Assembly (NCBI GenBank): GCA_964442735.1
Contig: CAYUAP010000002.1
Coordinates: 24,007-88,006, forward strand
DNA: 64,000 nucleotides
From: JAUNBG01 sp964442735
Lineage (GTDB): Bacteria; Planctomycetota; Planctomycetia; Pirellulales; Thermoguttaceae
Reading direction: 5' to 3'
The translations under genes were made by a program, and so were the position numbers. This document shows positions 17,194-25,842 of this stretch, piece by piece (position 1 is the first letter of the stretch; each line of letters starts with the position of its first letter). A model generated the notes under the pieces. That model worked only from the letters and a program-made list of their open reading frames with translations, did not search any database and was not told where the DNA came from.

Positions 17194-17592
17194 CTATTTT
17201 TTATAGACTTTTTCGGGGTCAAATATTCGTTCGCCTTTTTCGACAATCCCGTCAGGGGTAATTTGACGATAGAAGCAACTTCGGAAGCCGGTGTGACAAG
17301 CAGCATCGCCGATCTGTTCCACTTTAAGAAGAAGAGTATCACGGTCACAGTCGATATAAATTTCCTTAACGATCTGAACATTACCGCTTTCTTCCCCTTT
17401 ACGCCATAGTTTTTGTCGACTTCGGCTAAAATAGACAGCTCTTCCAGTTGCCAATGTTTCATCATAGGCTTTTTCATTCATATAGGCCATCATCAAAACG
17501 TCACCCGTTTTTGCCTCTTGGGCAATTACTGGTAGAAGTCCATCAACTTTATCAAAATCGGGACGAATGGTTTCCTTTTTTTCTGGAGTCAT
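17194..17592 (-). CDS. hisI: Phosphoribosyl-AMP cyclohydrolase
   Basis: HisI opens the adenine ring of PR-AMP, the third step of histidine synthesis, with zinc. It is a 132-residue stand-alone enzyme without a fused HisE domain. Diagnostic residues are VLMMAYMNEKAYDETLATGRAVYFSRSRQKLWRKGEESGN (residues 32-71, broken here by dots in the family pattern), then DCDRDTLLLKVEQ with metal-binding aspartates, and ACHTGFRSCFYR with two zinc cysteines. Ribosome-binding site AAGGAT lies 6 bases before the ATG. No other his genes are nearby, as is usual where the pathway is scattered. Confidence 0.95.
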   Translation of the reverse strand: MTPEKKETIRPDFDKVDGLLPVIAQEAKTGDVLMMAYMNEKAYDETLATGRAVYFSRSRQKLWRKGEESGNVQIVKEIYIDCDRDTLLLKVEQIGDAACHTGFRSCFYRQITPDGIVEKGERIFDPEKVYKK

Positions 17593-17890
17593 TGATAATC
17601 CTTTTATCGTTTATTAATTACAGCTTTTCATAAAAATGATAAAAATACAGGGAAGTTTCTTCCTGTTTCCATTTTATCAAAATTGGTAAAATAGGGGATA
17701 CAGTTAAAATACCTGCGTTCCCTATTAGTTTAATTTCCCCTTAATTTTAGAGGATATTCCCAATATCTTCAAGTGGATAAATCAAGAAATTTATGGAATT
17801 AATGAAAATATTGAGTCCATTCGTATAAAAGGACTTTTATAACGGACTGTTTTAATAGGCCTCAATTAAAACAATTCCTGTTGACCATGA
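17593..17890. other. Spacer between two minus-strand units
   Basis: There are 298 AT-rich bases between hisI and the Fis-like pair. A short stretch near 17825-17870 (cttttataacgga, ttaaaacaattcctg) weakly recalls the dispersed element but is too degraded to call. No gene is seen. Confidence 0.35.
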
Positions 17891-18289
17891 TTATAAAAGT
17901 AACCATTTCCATTTATGAATTAATGATTGTTTGGGAATATGAATCTTTATTTGATATTCGTTAATTGTATGATAAACGACATCTTTACTAAGACGGAGTA
18001 TTTGGGCTGTTTGAACGCAATTACCGTGACAATAATAGAAAGTGGCTTCAATAAAGCGTAATTTAATATCGGAAATAGTCATGCCAACTCGAATTTTTAT
18101 AACAGGTTTTCTGTCTTTAATCTCTTGTTCGCTATTTTGAAGATAACTGCATTGTTCATAGCCATTGATAAACGAATTTACCTGTATTACCAGATTCTCA
18201 AAGTCTGATGCAAGTAGGTTGAAATCCATGGTTTCCATTTTTTTAATGAAATGATGATCTTTTATATGGACTAAATAATTCATTGACAT
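17891..18289 (-). CDS. Small Fis/HTH_8-type DNA-binding protein (second of a pair)
   Basis: This 132-residue protein is largely unrecognised in its first 75 residues. A C-terminal Fis-type helix-turn-helix is at about 75-120 (IKLRFIEATFYYCHGNCVQTAQILRLSKDVVYHTINEYQI). No AAA+ or receiver domain is present, so it is not a complete NtrC-type activator. The start overlaps the end of the upstream paralogue by 10 bases, with GGAG 10 bases before the ATG, so the pair is a translationally coupled operon. Likely role: transcription factor or nucleoid protein. Targets unknown. Confidence 0.6.
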   Translation of the reverse strand: MSMNYLVHIKDHHFIKKMETMDFNLLASDFENLVIQVNSFINGYEQCSYLQNSEQEIKDRKPVIKIRVGMTISDIKLRFIEATFYYCHGNCVQTAQILRLSKDVVYHTINEYQIKIHIPKQSLIHKWKWLLL

Positions 18290-18657
18290 CTTAAAGTATC
18301 TCCTTCAATAGGACGATCCTTCTGAATCTCAATTCGGATTTTATATTGGCGCATTTTATTATAAAGAGTTCTTTCACAGATTCCAAGCATTTTAGCGGCA
18401 TTTTTTCGATTTCCATTACAATAGTGTAATGTAGCAACGATACTTCGCTTCTCTATTTCCGGATAGGACATACCAACTTGCGCTTCAATTAGGGGAAGGT
18501 TTTTTTGGTGCCCTCCAACTTCATTTTCATCATAAAATGAATCATTAAGTTCCCATTCATCTTCTCGAGTAAATTGAGAAACAAATAGACCTTCTCCCTC
18601 TGCCGGAAGGGATAAAAGACGGAGATCGGTTTTGATTGAAATGTATAACAAACCCAT
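18280..18657 (-). CDS. Small Fis/HTH_8-type DNA-binding protein (first of a pair)
   Basis: This 125-residue protein has a C-terminal helix-turn-helix of the Fis family at about 62-106 (MSYPEIEKRSIVATLHYCNGNRKNAAKMLGICERTLYNKMRQYKI), which matches the HTH at the end of NtrC-type regulators. The N-terminal 60 residues are acidic and unrecognised. AGGAG lies 7 bases before the ATG. It is paralogous to the gene that follows: both share VGM(S/T)-x-(P/S)-(E/D)I before the HTH. In other planctomycetes similar HTH-only proteins occur (general knowledge), but their function is not defined. Confidence 0.65.
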   Translation of the reverse strand: MGLLYISIKTDLRLLSLPAEGEGLFVSQFTREDEWELNDSFYDENEVGGHQKNLPLIEAQVGMSYPEIEKRSIVATLHYCNGNRKNAAKMLGICERTLYNKMRQYKIRIEIQKDRPIEGDTLRCQ

Positions 18658-19062
18658 TCAAAAACTCCTAATCGTACTAAAGGTTTAAAAATATTTAACA
18701 TATCCAATTTTTGATATCTATTTAAAAAACATAAATCCTATGTATTTCTAATAAAAATATCGAAACTGGAAATGACATGAAATCCCGCTTGGAAAAGAAA
18801 AAAAGGAAATTTTGAAAAATATAAATATTACAGTTAAAATAAAGGTTATAACAAATATAGATAAAATATACTTTTGTATTAAGACGCAATGAGCGAAACA
18901 AATACAGTATATGTATTTGTTATAGAATTCGCAATAGATCAGTGGGTTTTTATAAAATAAAACGGAATACAATCCTTCTATGGATGAAATCATTTAAATT
19001 ACCATTATTATAACTAAATCGATAAAAATGTTTTACAGTCATTCATTCCGGTTCCATACTTT
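18658..19062. other. AT-rich spacer with the likely promoter of the Fis-like pair
   Basis: There are 405 very AT-rich bases between the sigma-factor stop and the Fis-like operon. Reverse-strand frames here are composition artefacts. No hairpin, repeat or RNA gene is seen. Confidence 0.4.
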
Positions 19063-19701
19063 TTACAAGACGTATCCTTGAACTTCCAAAATTTCGCACA
19101 AACGTAATTTGGCATCGTTGATACGTCGTTTGACCGTACTCTCGGAAATCTCGTATAACGCGGCAATCTCTTTACTGGTTAAATTTTCATAATACATGAA
19201 TTTTATGAGTTGACGCTGCTCCTCCTGAAGCTTTTCCAGAGCGAAATCAACAGCATCGTGATATTCAATATATTGTAAAGATTCGTCATCAATTTGTCCC
19301 TCCCAGAGACTGTTTTCTCTATCATTGTCAGACGTATTCTTTTGGGAGGTACCATGGTTACTCTCAAAACTGTTTCCATTTCGGAATTGTCGGGCCAAAT
19401 CGACTATTTCACGTTGGATACAGGTTACCGCAAGACTGAAATAGTCTTTTTTGGTTTTTGGCAGTGTCTCTTTGATGGCACGAGACAAACGAATGGCGAT
19501 ATTTTGATAAACATCGTCCGTTTGACTCCAACGATGTACATATTTATCATCGCTTAACTTGTTGTGAATAATGGCACGCAGACGTTCCTGGGTAAATACC
19601 AATAATTCATTAAGCGATTCGGGATCTTCCGGATTGAATTTTTGCAAGAGCTCGTTGAGTTGGATCGTATACGAAGGATTGGTCATCGTTGAATCTTTCA
19701 T
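19063..19701 (-). CDS. ECF-like RNA polymerase sigma-70 family factor
   Basis: The protein directs RNA polymerase to a subset of promoters. It has about 212 residues from the ATG at 19701; a TTG at 19722 and an ATG at 19686 are alternatives and none has a strong ribosome-binding site. The sigma2 region at about 20-95 contains RAIIHNKLSDDKYVHRWSQTDDVYQNIAIRL, and PKTKKDYFSLAVTCIQREIVDLARQF matches the DNA-melting region. The sigma4 region at about 145-205 carries LQEEQRQLIKFMYYENLTSKEIAALYEISESTVKRRI, a typical helix-turn-helix. No anti-sigma factor is adjacent. The spacing resembles the planctomycete ECF groups. Confidence 0.88.
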   Translation of the reverse strand: MKDSTMTNPSYTIQLNELLQKFNPEDPESLNELLVFTQERLRAIIHNKLSDDKYVHRWSQTDDVYQNIAIRLSRAIKETLPKTKKDYFSLAVTCIQREIVDLARQFRNGNSFESNHGTSQKNTSDNDRENSLWEGQIDDESLQYIEYHDAVDFALEKLQEEQRQLIKFMYYENLTSKEIAALYEISESTVKRRINDAKLRLCEILEVQGYVL

Positions 19702-19929
19702 GTAAATGATTAAATATGACAATAAACGAACCGTAATGTACTCCTGTCATAACTACATTTTCGGCGGTAATAAAGGTTGTCCACTGTTTGCCTGGATTCG
19801 ACAAAGGCACTGTCGGAAATATAAACTATGGGAAATTTGCTATTTACCATATTCGGATTCTCCGGATCGATAGCCATGATTACCTATGATAGCATATGTT
19901 ACTATTACAACATGTGCTACTACGATAAC

Positions 19930-19984
19930 ATACATTATAAAGACAATATACATTATAAAGACAATATACATTGTAAAGACAATA
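19930..19984. repeat. Three tandem 18-nt units
   Basis: The unit ATACATTATAAAGACAAT occurs three times head to tail; the third has one G. It is in the 713-base spacer upstream of the sigma-factor gene, and the unit length would allow in-frame translation, but no supported ORF covers it. Apart from this and the TIR-only element at 20140, the spacer shows nothing. Confidence 0.8.
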
Positions 19985-20139
19985 TGCGATACCGAAATAC
20001 CCAACTCGTTTGAAACCATACGAGACAATTGACGAGAACGCAGAAACTCCCCAATCATTTGGCATTTGCCAAAGAATGAATTAGTTTGTTTTCGTATTGT
20101 TCGTGTTTTTAACATTTTATCGATTTGGCATAATTGTTT

Positions 20140-20196
20140 ATACTGTACGACACTGTACGACGTTATAAATACCACATTTATAACATCCTAAAGTAT
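20140..20196. mobile_element. 57-bp TIR-only derivative of the dispersed element
   Basis: ATACTGTACGAC is followed by a second partial copy of the same end reaching CGTTATAAAT. After a 5-base gap comes the facing end ATTTATAACATCCTAAAGTAT. The whole element is thus two facing termini with the hairpin-bearing interior lost, the expected shape of an internal deletion product. Confidence 0.65.
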
Positions 20197-20340
20197 AGCA
20201 GTAAAAGTTTTATTCAGTTCCGATAGTTTTCAATTATTTCCAGATTAAGATAAAATCTTTAGTAATTAATAATATTTAGTTCTAAATTAGTAAATAATAA
20301 TATTTAGTTCTAAAGTGGATAAATGAAAAGTATTTTGTCA

Positions 20341-20382
20341 AGAAATAAAAAAACCGTTTGAAACAAAAGAATCAAACGGTTT
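20341..20382 (-). terminator. Rho-independent terminator of the HTH-receiver gene
   Basis: The perfect 11-bp stem AAACCGTTTGA/TCAAACGGTTT (20351-20382) is followed on the minus strand by a run of seven T. It lies 32 bases after the stop of the gene at 20415. Confidence 0.9.
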
Positions 20383-20414
20383 AAAATCAAGTGATTATAA
20401 ATCACTAAATAGCA

Positions 20415-20996
20415 TTAGACCAATTCTTTTCTGGAACCAACGAGGGTTCGTAGTCTTTCGGCTAATAAAGTGAAGTCGAACGGTTTTCGGAATGTTTCGT
20501 TCACAATAGAACGGTCAAAACTCATGCTGCTTCCTTCGCCATCGTCGGGAAGTAAAATAGCAATTATAATTATTTCTGAAAACTCCTGACTTTTCCTCAG
20601 GTTTTGACAAATCTGTAAAGCTTCCGGCTTTCCGATCGAGAAATCGACAACAATACAATCCGGATGAAAACTCTCCGCTTGAATTCCTGCATCAAAACCA
20701 CTTGAAGCAATAGCTACTTTAAATGATTTTTCCTCTGGAAGTACATGTTTGACATTTTCTATCAGGACTTGATCCTGGGCTACAACAAGGATCTTTGCCA
20801 ACGACTCGTCTTCGAGACCATAAACAGGCATTCCGTGATCCTTCAGGAATTTAATCAAATAATCACGAGGGATTCGACGATCCTGGGACCCGGGAATTCG
20901 ATAGCCTTTCAGGCGCCCCGAATCAAACCACTTGCTGACTGTACGAGGGGCTACCTTACAGATCTTGGCGACCTGACCAGTTGTAAAAACTTTCAT
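20415..20996 (-). CDS. Excisionase-type HTH protein with receiver-like domain
   Basis: The 193-residue protein begins with a MerR/excisionase winged helix (TTGQVAKICKVAPRTVSKWFDSG, then RIPGSQDRRIPRDYLIKFL, residues 4-55). A response-regulator-like fold follows at about 65-185 (AKILVVAQDQVLIENV, SFHPDCIVVDFSIGKPEALQICQNLR). The aspartate in VVDFS is at the phospho-acceptor position. The first acidic pair of true receivers (DD near the N-terminus) reads AQD, so phosphorylation is uncertain. GGAGA lies 7 bases before the ATG. There is no histidine kinase next to it. This fusion is known from planctomycete genomes, with unassigned function. Confidence 0.8.
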   Translation of the reverse strand: MKVFTTGQVAKICKVAPRTVSKWFDSGRLKGYRIPGSQDRRIPRDYLIKFLKDHGMPVYGLEDESLAKILVVAQDQVLIENVKHVLPEEKSFKVAIASSGFDAGIQAESFHPDCIVVDFSIGKPEALQICQNLRKSQEFSEIIIIAILLPDDGEGSSMSFDRSIVNETFRKPFDFTLLAERLRTLVGSRKELV

Positions 20997-21623
20997 TACA
21001 GGCTCTCCGATTTATTCATACGCTTATATACTAATGTTTCGAAAAAAATCCTTTTCCATCGAAACCTTTTCCTCGTAAAAAACCCGTGGCTGCTCTCCTT
21101 AACAGTTCATTGGTCCTTTACTCCTGGATCAAGGATTAACGAAAATGGTTTTCCAACTTCTATATTGAACGGATTCCGATTTAACCGCTACTATGTTGCT
21201 TGTTATTATTCGTCCATTTGGTTCTTCCATTATAAATGTATTTTTCCAAAATTTTGGAATAACTAAAAACAACTCAATTTCGCTTGTATTGTCCGTTAAA
21301 ATATAAAGTCGCAACACCCCGGTTTTATGTATAAAACAATACATAAATCAACACCGGATATTCACTTTACTGTTCTCTCAAACTTTATTTTGCAGGGATG
21401 GCGAGGTTTTCCTCGACCATAGTCTCAAGACAGTTCCGCTTTGTGTCGTCTTTAGCATAATCGGTCTTAACGGTAGTATAACTTTAACTTGATTCTCCTA
21501 TAATTCGGTTTAAAACGAATCATTTTAGTACCCTTTTGCCTATTTGAGAACGGTTGAATTGATTGTAATGATTGTACCTTGAGACCGTTCTTGATATACG
21601 GTATTTGGCCTCCTCTTAACCCA
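20997..21623. other. Spacer between convergent-reading minus-strand units
   Basis: There are 627 bases between the HTH-receiver gene and the FecCD stop. Forward-strand frames here run antisense into the neighbouring gene and show no family features. No repeat or strong terminator was recognised. Confidence 0.4.
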
Positions 21624-22676
21624 TTATGAAAGACTGCCGCCATCTTTACGGTAGAGTAAAAGAAACAGAAAAAAGGGGCCCCCCAACAAACTTGTTATCA
21701 CTCCAACCGGAAGTATGGCCGGATAAATGACAATTCGGGATACCGTATGACAGAAAGCTAAAAAAAAGGCCCCTCCAAAAAATGTAACCGGTATTAAATA
21801 TCGATGTTCTGTCCCCATTAGTAACCGACTCCAATGGGGAACCATCAGACCAACAAAACCTATCGGTCCGCATAACGACACGATAACTCCCACCAGACAG
21901 GACGAGATGATGTATAATATATAATAGAATCTTCGGACATTCACTCCCAACGCAAGAGCTCGTTCGTCTCCTAACAGAAGTATGTCAAGCTCCCGAGCTT
22001 GAAAAAGCATATAAAACATAATAAAAAGGGCTAAAAGAGCTAGTATTATTAACTGTCGTGCTGTACAGTTATCGATTCCACCCATGGTCCAACGTAACAT
22101 TTGAAATGTTCGTGATGGATCCGATATATATTGAAAGCATAAAATCAAACTGGAAAAGAAATAACTGACGGCAATCCCGGCCAAAAGCATTTGAGCTCCC
22201 CCGGCCGTATTTCGTCCCCCTAATAAATAGACCAGGATCATTGCCAATATTGCCCCCCCAAACGCAAACAAGACCAAGGGTGAAAAACCAAAAAGAATGA
22301 ACGTCTGTATCGATAAAACAGGAAAAAGGTGCATACATATAACCGCTCCAAACGAAGCCCCACTCGCTATTCCCAAGGTAAAAGGCGTTGCCAATGGATT
22401 ACGGAAAACAGTTTGTAATATCAGACCCGCAAGAGCCAAACCACTTCCCGCCAACATGGCTAACAGCGTTTTGGGAAATCGCTCGCCCCAAAAAACTCGC
22501 GCATCCGGAGTTAGTAACGTTAACGATTCACCTCTCCAAGGCCCCTGTATAATGACTTCCGGAGAGAGAAACAGACGTCCCGATAGGGAAAATAAAAATA
22601 ACAGTATTATCGAAGAAAACAGCATTATTCCTATTAGGATGGTTAAATTCCAGGTTCTATTCGGATTATGTTTCAT
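21624..22676 (-). CDS. FecCD-type ABC transporter permease (orphan)
   Basis: This inner-membrane permease is of the BtuC/FecCD/FhuB family, which passes iron-siderophore, haem or cobalamin cargo. It is 350 residues long with about ten hydrophobic helices. Family stretches are GERFPKTLLAMLAGSGLALAGLILQTVFRNPLATPFTLGIASGA (residues 50-95, shown discontinuously in the family) and GPIGFVGLMVPHWSRLLMG near 265-285. The ATG overlaps the stop of the antiporter gene (ATGA), so translation is coupled. No ATPase or binding protein of the same system is present in the window, so the permease must use partners encoded elsewhere or be a remnant. Confidence 0.9.
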   Translation of the reverse strand: MKHNPNRTWNLTILIGIMLFSSIILLFLFSLSGRLFLSPEVIIQGPWRGESLTLLTPDARVFWGERFPKTLLAMLAGSGLALAGLILQTVFRNPLATPFTLGIASGASFGAVICMHLFPVLSIQTFILFGFSPLVLFAFGGAILAMILVYLLGGRNTAGGAQMLLAGIAVSYFFSSLILCFQYISDPSRTFQMLRWTMGGIDNCTARQLIILALLALFIMFYMLFQARELDILLLGDERALALGVNVRRFYYILYIISSCLVGVIVSLCGPIGFVGLMVPHWSRLLMGTEHRYLIPVTFFGGAFFLAFCHTVSRIVIYPAILPVGVITSLLGGPFFLFLLLYRKDGGSLS

Positions 22677-24160
22677 GGTGAAGGTGTTGTTGTGTCAACG
22701 GAAACGCTGTCGTTAGTTGACAATAATATTTTTTCCAACGAGGGAAATGCCAGTGGATTGTAGAAAACTATTAAATCGTCTCCCACACAAACAGGCGTTT
22801 GACCGTTGGGGACAATAAAACGATCCTTTCTGCGAATCAGTAGAACCAAGGTTCCACCGGGCAAGGCCAGGTCCGCTAACGTCTTTCCTAATATATTGGA
22901 GTTTTCGGTAATGTGATACTCAAATATTCTGTCATTGGTGTGCCCTGTTTCTTCAAATTCAATGGGAGAACGAAGACTTTCTCGAACCTTTTTATTCAAA
23001 CGGAACTGTTTGGCCAACGGCATTAGAGTCTTGCCCTGAATAAATATCGAGGTTAAGACTATAAAAAAGACTATATGAAATAGTTTGATGGAATCGGTGA
23101 CTTCATAATAGACCGGCATTGTTGCGAAAACGATGGGAGCCGCCCCACGAAATCCACCCCACGAAATCAGGGTCTGTTCCTTCCAGGAATACTTGGAAAA
23201 TAAAAGACAGATCGCAACAACAATCGGCCGGACAATGATCATGAGTACAAAACCGATAACCACTCCACTAAACCAGTATTTTGCGAGTAAATGGGGAGTT
23301 ACCAGAAGTCCGAGAAGAAGGAAGATACTGACCTGCATGAGCCAGGCAAGCCCATCATTGAATCGCGCCAGTCCATATTTATAAAGAAATCGACTGTTTC
23401 CCATAACAAGTCCCCCTGTATAAACGGCGATTAGACCGTTTCCATGACACAGAGTGGTAAAACTCAAGGTGAATAGAACAATGGCAATACCAATAACATA
23501 ATAGAGACCTTCAAATTCCAGATTAATATGATTGAAAATCCATATTCCTCCCAAGGCGATCAGCCATCCCATAAAAATACCAATGGACATCTGTTGTAAA
23601 AAAGATGGAAGAACCATCCACCATGAACCATGTCCGGACATGATTAATTCCAGAATAAAAATCGTTAAAAAAGCGGCCATTGGGTCATTACTTCCAGACT
23701 CAAATTCCAGGAGTGGCTTTAAATTTCCTTTTAAACTAAAACTTTTTGATCGAAACAAGGCAAAAACGGCGGCTGCATCAGTCGATGAAATGACAGATCC
23801 CAAGAGAAATCCCCAATAGAATGGCATTCCTAGAAAACAGGCTGTGAAAGTGCCTAATAAAAGTGCGGTCAAAAGAATCCCCAACGTTGCCAATATCATT
23901 CCACGAACCATAACCGGTTGGATATCCTTCCAATTCGTGTCATATCCTCCTGAAAATAATATAAACCCAAGGGCAACCGTACCAAGATAACTGGCATGTT
24001 CAAAATTTTCATAGGGAATTTTACCAATACCATCCGAGCCCGCAATCATTCCGACCACAAGAAAGACCAGAAGAATCGGTATCTTTAAAACTGAAGAGAG
24101 TTTACTGGCAAAAATACCAAGGAATAAAAATATTCCAATTGCTAATATCTCTACGTTCAT
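22673..24160 (-). CDS. CPA1-type K+/Na+ : H+ antiporter with C-terminal TrkA_C domain
   Basis: The protein exchanges monovalent cations for protons at the inner membrane (NhaP2/CvrA-like). ATG at 24160 is preferred over the TTG one codon earlier, since AAGGAAAGG sits 5 bases before it. It has about 495 residues with 12-13 hydrophobic helices in residues 3-395. Conserved stretches are GSDGIGKIPYENF near 42, FESGSNDPMAAFLT near 150 (the ND ion-binding pair) and SWGGFRGAAPIVFAT near 335. Residues about 415-485 form a TrkA_C/RCK_C domain (ILGKTLADLALPGGTLVLLIRR). In Staphylococcus the equivalent domain of CpaA binds c-di-AMP, and a diadenylate cyclase is encoded at 60.6 kb here (link is inference). 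Confidence 0.92.
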   Translation of the reverse strand: MNVEILAIGIFLFLGIFASKLSSVLKIPILLVFLVVGMIAGSDGIGKIPYENFEHASYLGTVALGFILFSGGYDTNWKDIQPVMVRGMILATLGILLTALLLGTFTACFLGMPFYWGFLLGSVISSTDAAAVFALFRSKSFSLKGNLKPLLEFESGSNDPMAAFLTIFILELIMSGHGSWWMVLPSFLQQMSIGIFMGWLIALGGIWIFNHINLEFEGLYYVIGIAIVLFTLSFTTLCHGNGLIAVYTGGLVMGNSRFLYKYGLARFNDGLAWLMQVSIFLLLGLLVTPHLLAKYWFSGVVIGFVLMIIVRPIVVAICLLFSKYSWKEQTLISWGGFRGAAPIVFATMPVYYEVTDSIKLFHIVFFIVLTSIFIQGKTLMPLAKQFRLNKKVRESLRSPIEFEETGHTNDRIFEYHITENSNILGKTLADLALPGGTLVLLIRRKDRFIVPNGQTPVCVGDDLIVFYNPLAFPSLEKILLSTNDSVSVDTTTPSP

Positions 24161-24511
24161 CAACCTTTCCTTGTTATTACTTAATTGTGTTTTTTTGTTT
24201 GACTCTATACAATTCTAATTATAATATCCCTTTGTATTTCGTCAAGCGGAAGAATTTTGAATAAATATAGTTCGTAAAATCTTGCCTATATTACTTGTCT
24301 TGCGATTTCGGAGTAATTGAAGGAAGAAAATTTACCCATCCAGAAAGTTTTATTGATAAAATCCAAAAAAAGACTCTTCCCAAACTAATCTGATAGCCGA
24401 AGATATATTTTGGATAGAGACCCTGAAAGGGTTTTTCCTGTAAACAACGTTAACAATATATAAGACGAGAACAGTTTAGTAAAAGAACTGTCTCTTGGCA
24501 GGAGGAAAGGC
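24161..24511. other. Divergent promoter region
   Basis: This 351-base spacer separates the minus-strand antiporter gene and the plus-strand BON gene. A TTGACT...TATAAT pair at 24199-24225 (+) has a short 15-base spacer and is only a weak promoter candidate. Confidence 0.3.
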
Positions 24512-25315
24512 ATGCGACGTTTGTTCGTACCATTAATGTTCGTTCTCATATTTGCGGCCGGTGAATTGACCGTTCGTGCTGACAATCAAGAAGAGGCGAA
24601 CAAAATAGCCCGTATTTTGGGCACAAAATATCCTCAATACAATATTGAGGTGGCGTATCAGGACGGCAGAGTCCGTTTACGCGGTGATATTACTAAAGAA
24701 TCGGATCGTACGGAGATTACCCGATTTGTAAAGCAGATGCCTCAAGTAAAGAACGTATCCGATACATTTAAAGTATCCGCACAAGGACAATCAATAGCGG
24801 CAATGGATCCACGAGTCGTTCCGCAACCTTCCATGTTGCCGACCACACTTCCTTCGAATCGTACGATTGCTCAAGGAAAAGTGGTTTCTGTTTCGGGAGA
24901 GAAACCGACTTCAACGATAACCAATACAGTTCCGGCAGTCGGTAATATGGTAGCTCCAGTTGTTCATGGCGGAGCTAATGTTCAAGGCGGTGATGTTGCG
25001 GGTATTCCCACGGAATATATGGCTCCACAGGGTGTTCCGCTTGTACCGGGGCAAAATGGGCAGGCTTCGTTACCAAATCATGCTTGGCCGACCTATGCGA
25101 ATTATCCAAACTATTCGCAAGTCAGTTATCCTAAACAGTATGGATCTGGTGCGTTCCCCTATGTTGGTCCCTTCTATCCCTATCCGCAGGTTCCACTCGG
25201 GTGGAGAAAAGTGACAATGGAATGGCATGACGGTTATTGGTGGCTCGATTTCAACGATGGTTCAAATTCCGGCCCCTTCTCACCTCTGTTCCGACAGCCA
25301 ACCAAATATCGTTAA
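24512..25315 (+). CDS. Exported BON-domain protein
   Basis: This 267-residue protein has a signal peptide (MRRLFVPLMFVLIFAAGELTVRA) and one BON domain at about 25-90 (ANKIARILGTKYPQYNIEVAYQDGRVRLRGDI, then VKQMPQVKNVSDTF). BON domains bind membranes or polysaccharide and are known from OsmY-type periplasmic proteins. The rest is rich in Pro, Gly, Tyr and Asn (residues 100-245) and ends with a short Trp-rich segment (WHDGYWWLDFNDGS). A strong ribosome-binding site (AGGAGGAAAGG) supports the start. Probable periplasmic or envelope role; partner unknown. Confidence 0.82.
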   Translation: MRRLFVPLMFVLIFAAGELTVRADNQEEANKIARILGTKYPQYNIEVAYQDGRVRLRGDITKESDRTEITRFVKQMPQVKNVSDTFKVSAQGQSIAAMDPRVVPQPSMLPTTLPSNRTIAQGKVVSVSGEKPTSTITNTVPAVGNMVAPVVHGGANVQGGDVAGIPTEYMAPQGVPLVPGQNGQASLPNHAWPTYANYPNYSQVSYPKQYGSGAFPYVGPFYPYPQVPLGWRKVTMEWHDGYWWLDFNDGSNSGPFSPLFRQPTKYR

Positions 25316-25380
25316 TAGTTTGTTATTAACATATTTAGGGGGATTTCAAGGACGAGTCCCGTCAAGCTAACGTTGTTTGA

Positions 25381-25417
25381 AAGGATGGTTGAGTTGTTCA
25401 ACCGTCCTTTTTCTGTT
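25381..25417 (+). terminator. Rho-independent terminator after the BON gene
   Basis: The arms AAGGATGGTTGA and TCAACCGTCCTT, with loop GTTGT, are followed by TTTCTGTTTT. It lies 65 bases after the stop codon. Confidence 0.85.
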
Positions 25418-25795
25418 TTCTTGTACTTTTTTCTGCCCCTGTGTGAATTTCATGGATATATTTCCTGCTGTTCACTTGGTGTATGATATAATCTGTTTTC
25501 TGACAAGCTTGGAACGTGACCGCTTCGTCTATCTCTTCAATACAGGTTTCCGTCTGTTAGGTCCATTCAATGAAATACAAATGTTTTGTCCACTTTTTCC
25601 ATAAAACAGACCTCTTTATGTCTTGTTTTGCGATGATAATTTTCTTGCTTTTACCACTAGCCTGTAAACGTCAGGTTTTTTTTAATTTGGATTGAAGAAA
25701 AGTATGACTCTTTTTCGATAATAATATTAGGCCAGGGGCAAAAGTGTCCTTTTAAATTTAAATAGATATATAAAAGTAATTCCCAGGGGGGGATA
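25418..25795. other. Leader region ahead of uppS
   Basis: There are 378 bases between the BON terminator and the hairpin in front of uppS. An ORF at 25377-25604 runs through the terminator and is Cys/Phe-rich, with no signature, so I do not call it. A weak palindrome (AAAACAGAC/GTCTTGTTTT) lies near 25604-25632. The uppS promoter must lie in this stretch. Confidence 0.35.
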
Positions 25796-25835
25796 AGCCC
25801 GTTTCCATTAGTATTAGTGGAACGGGCTTTTTTTA
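25796..25835 (+). terminator. Terminator hairpin immediately upstream of uppS (attenuator candidate)
   Basis: The arms AAGCCCGTTTCCA and TGGAACGGGCTT are followed by seven T, a textbook intrinsic terminator in the plus orientation. The T tract ends only 7 bases before the uppS start codon, which leaves no room for a promoter between them. uppS can therefore be transcribed only by reading through this structure. Confidence 0.8.
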
Positions 25836-25842
25836 AACGGAA

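Noticed and set aside
20745..21266. 173-residue plus-strand ORF antisense to the HTH-receiver gene
   Set aside because: Half of it is the complement of a solid gene, and the remaining part shows no codon or family signal.
25377..25604. 75-residue Cys/Phe-rich ORF after the BON gene
   Set aside because: It runs through a clear terminator hairpin, and its composition and lack of start signal fit chance.
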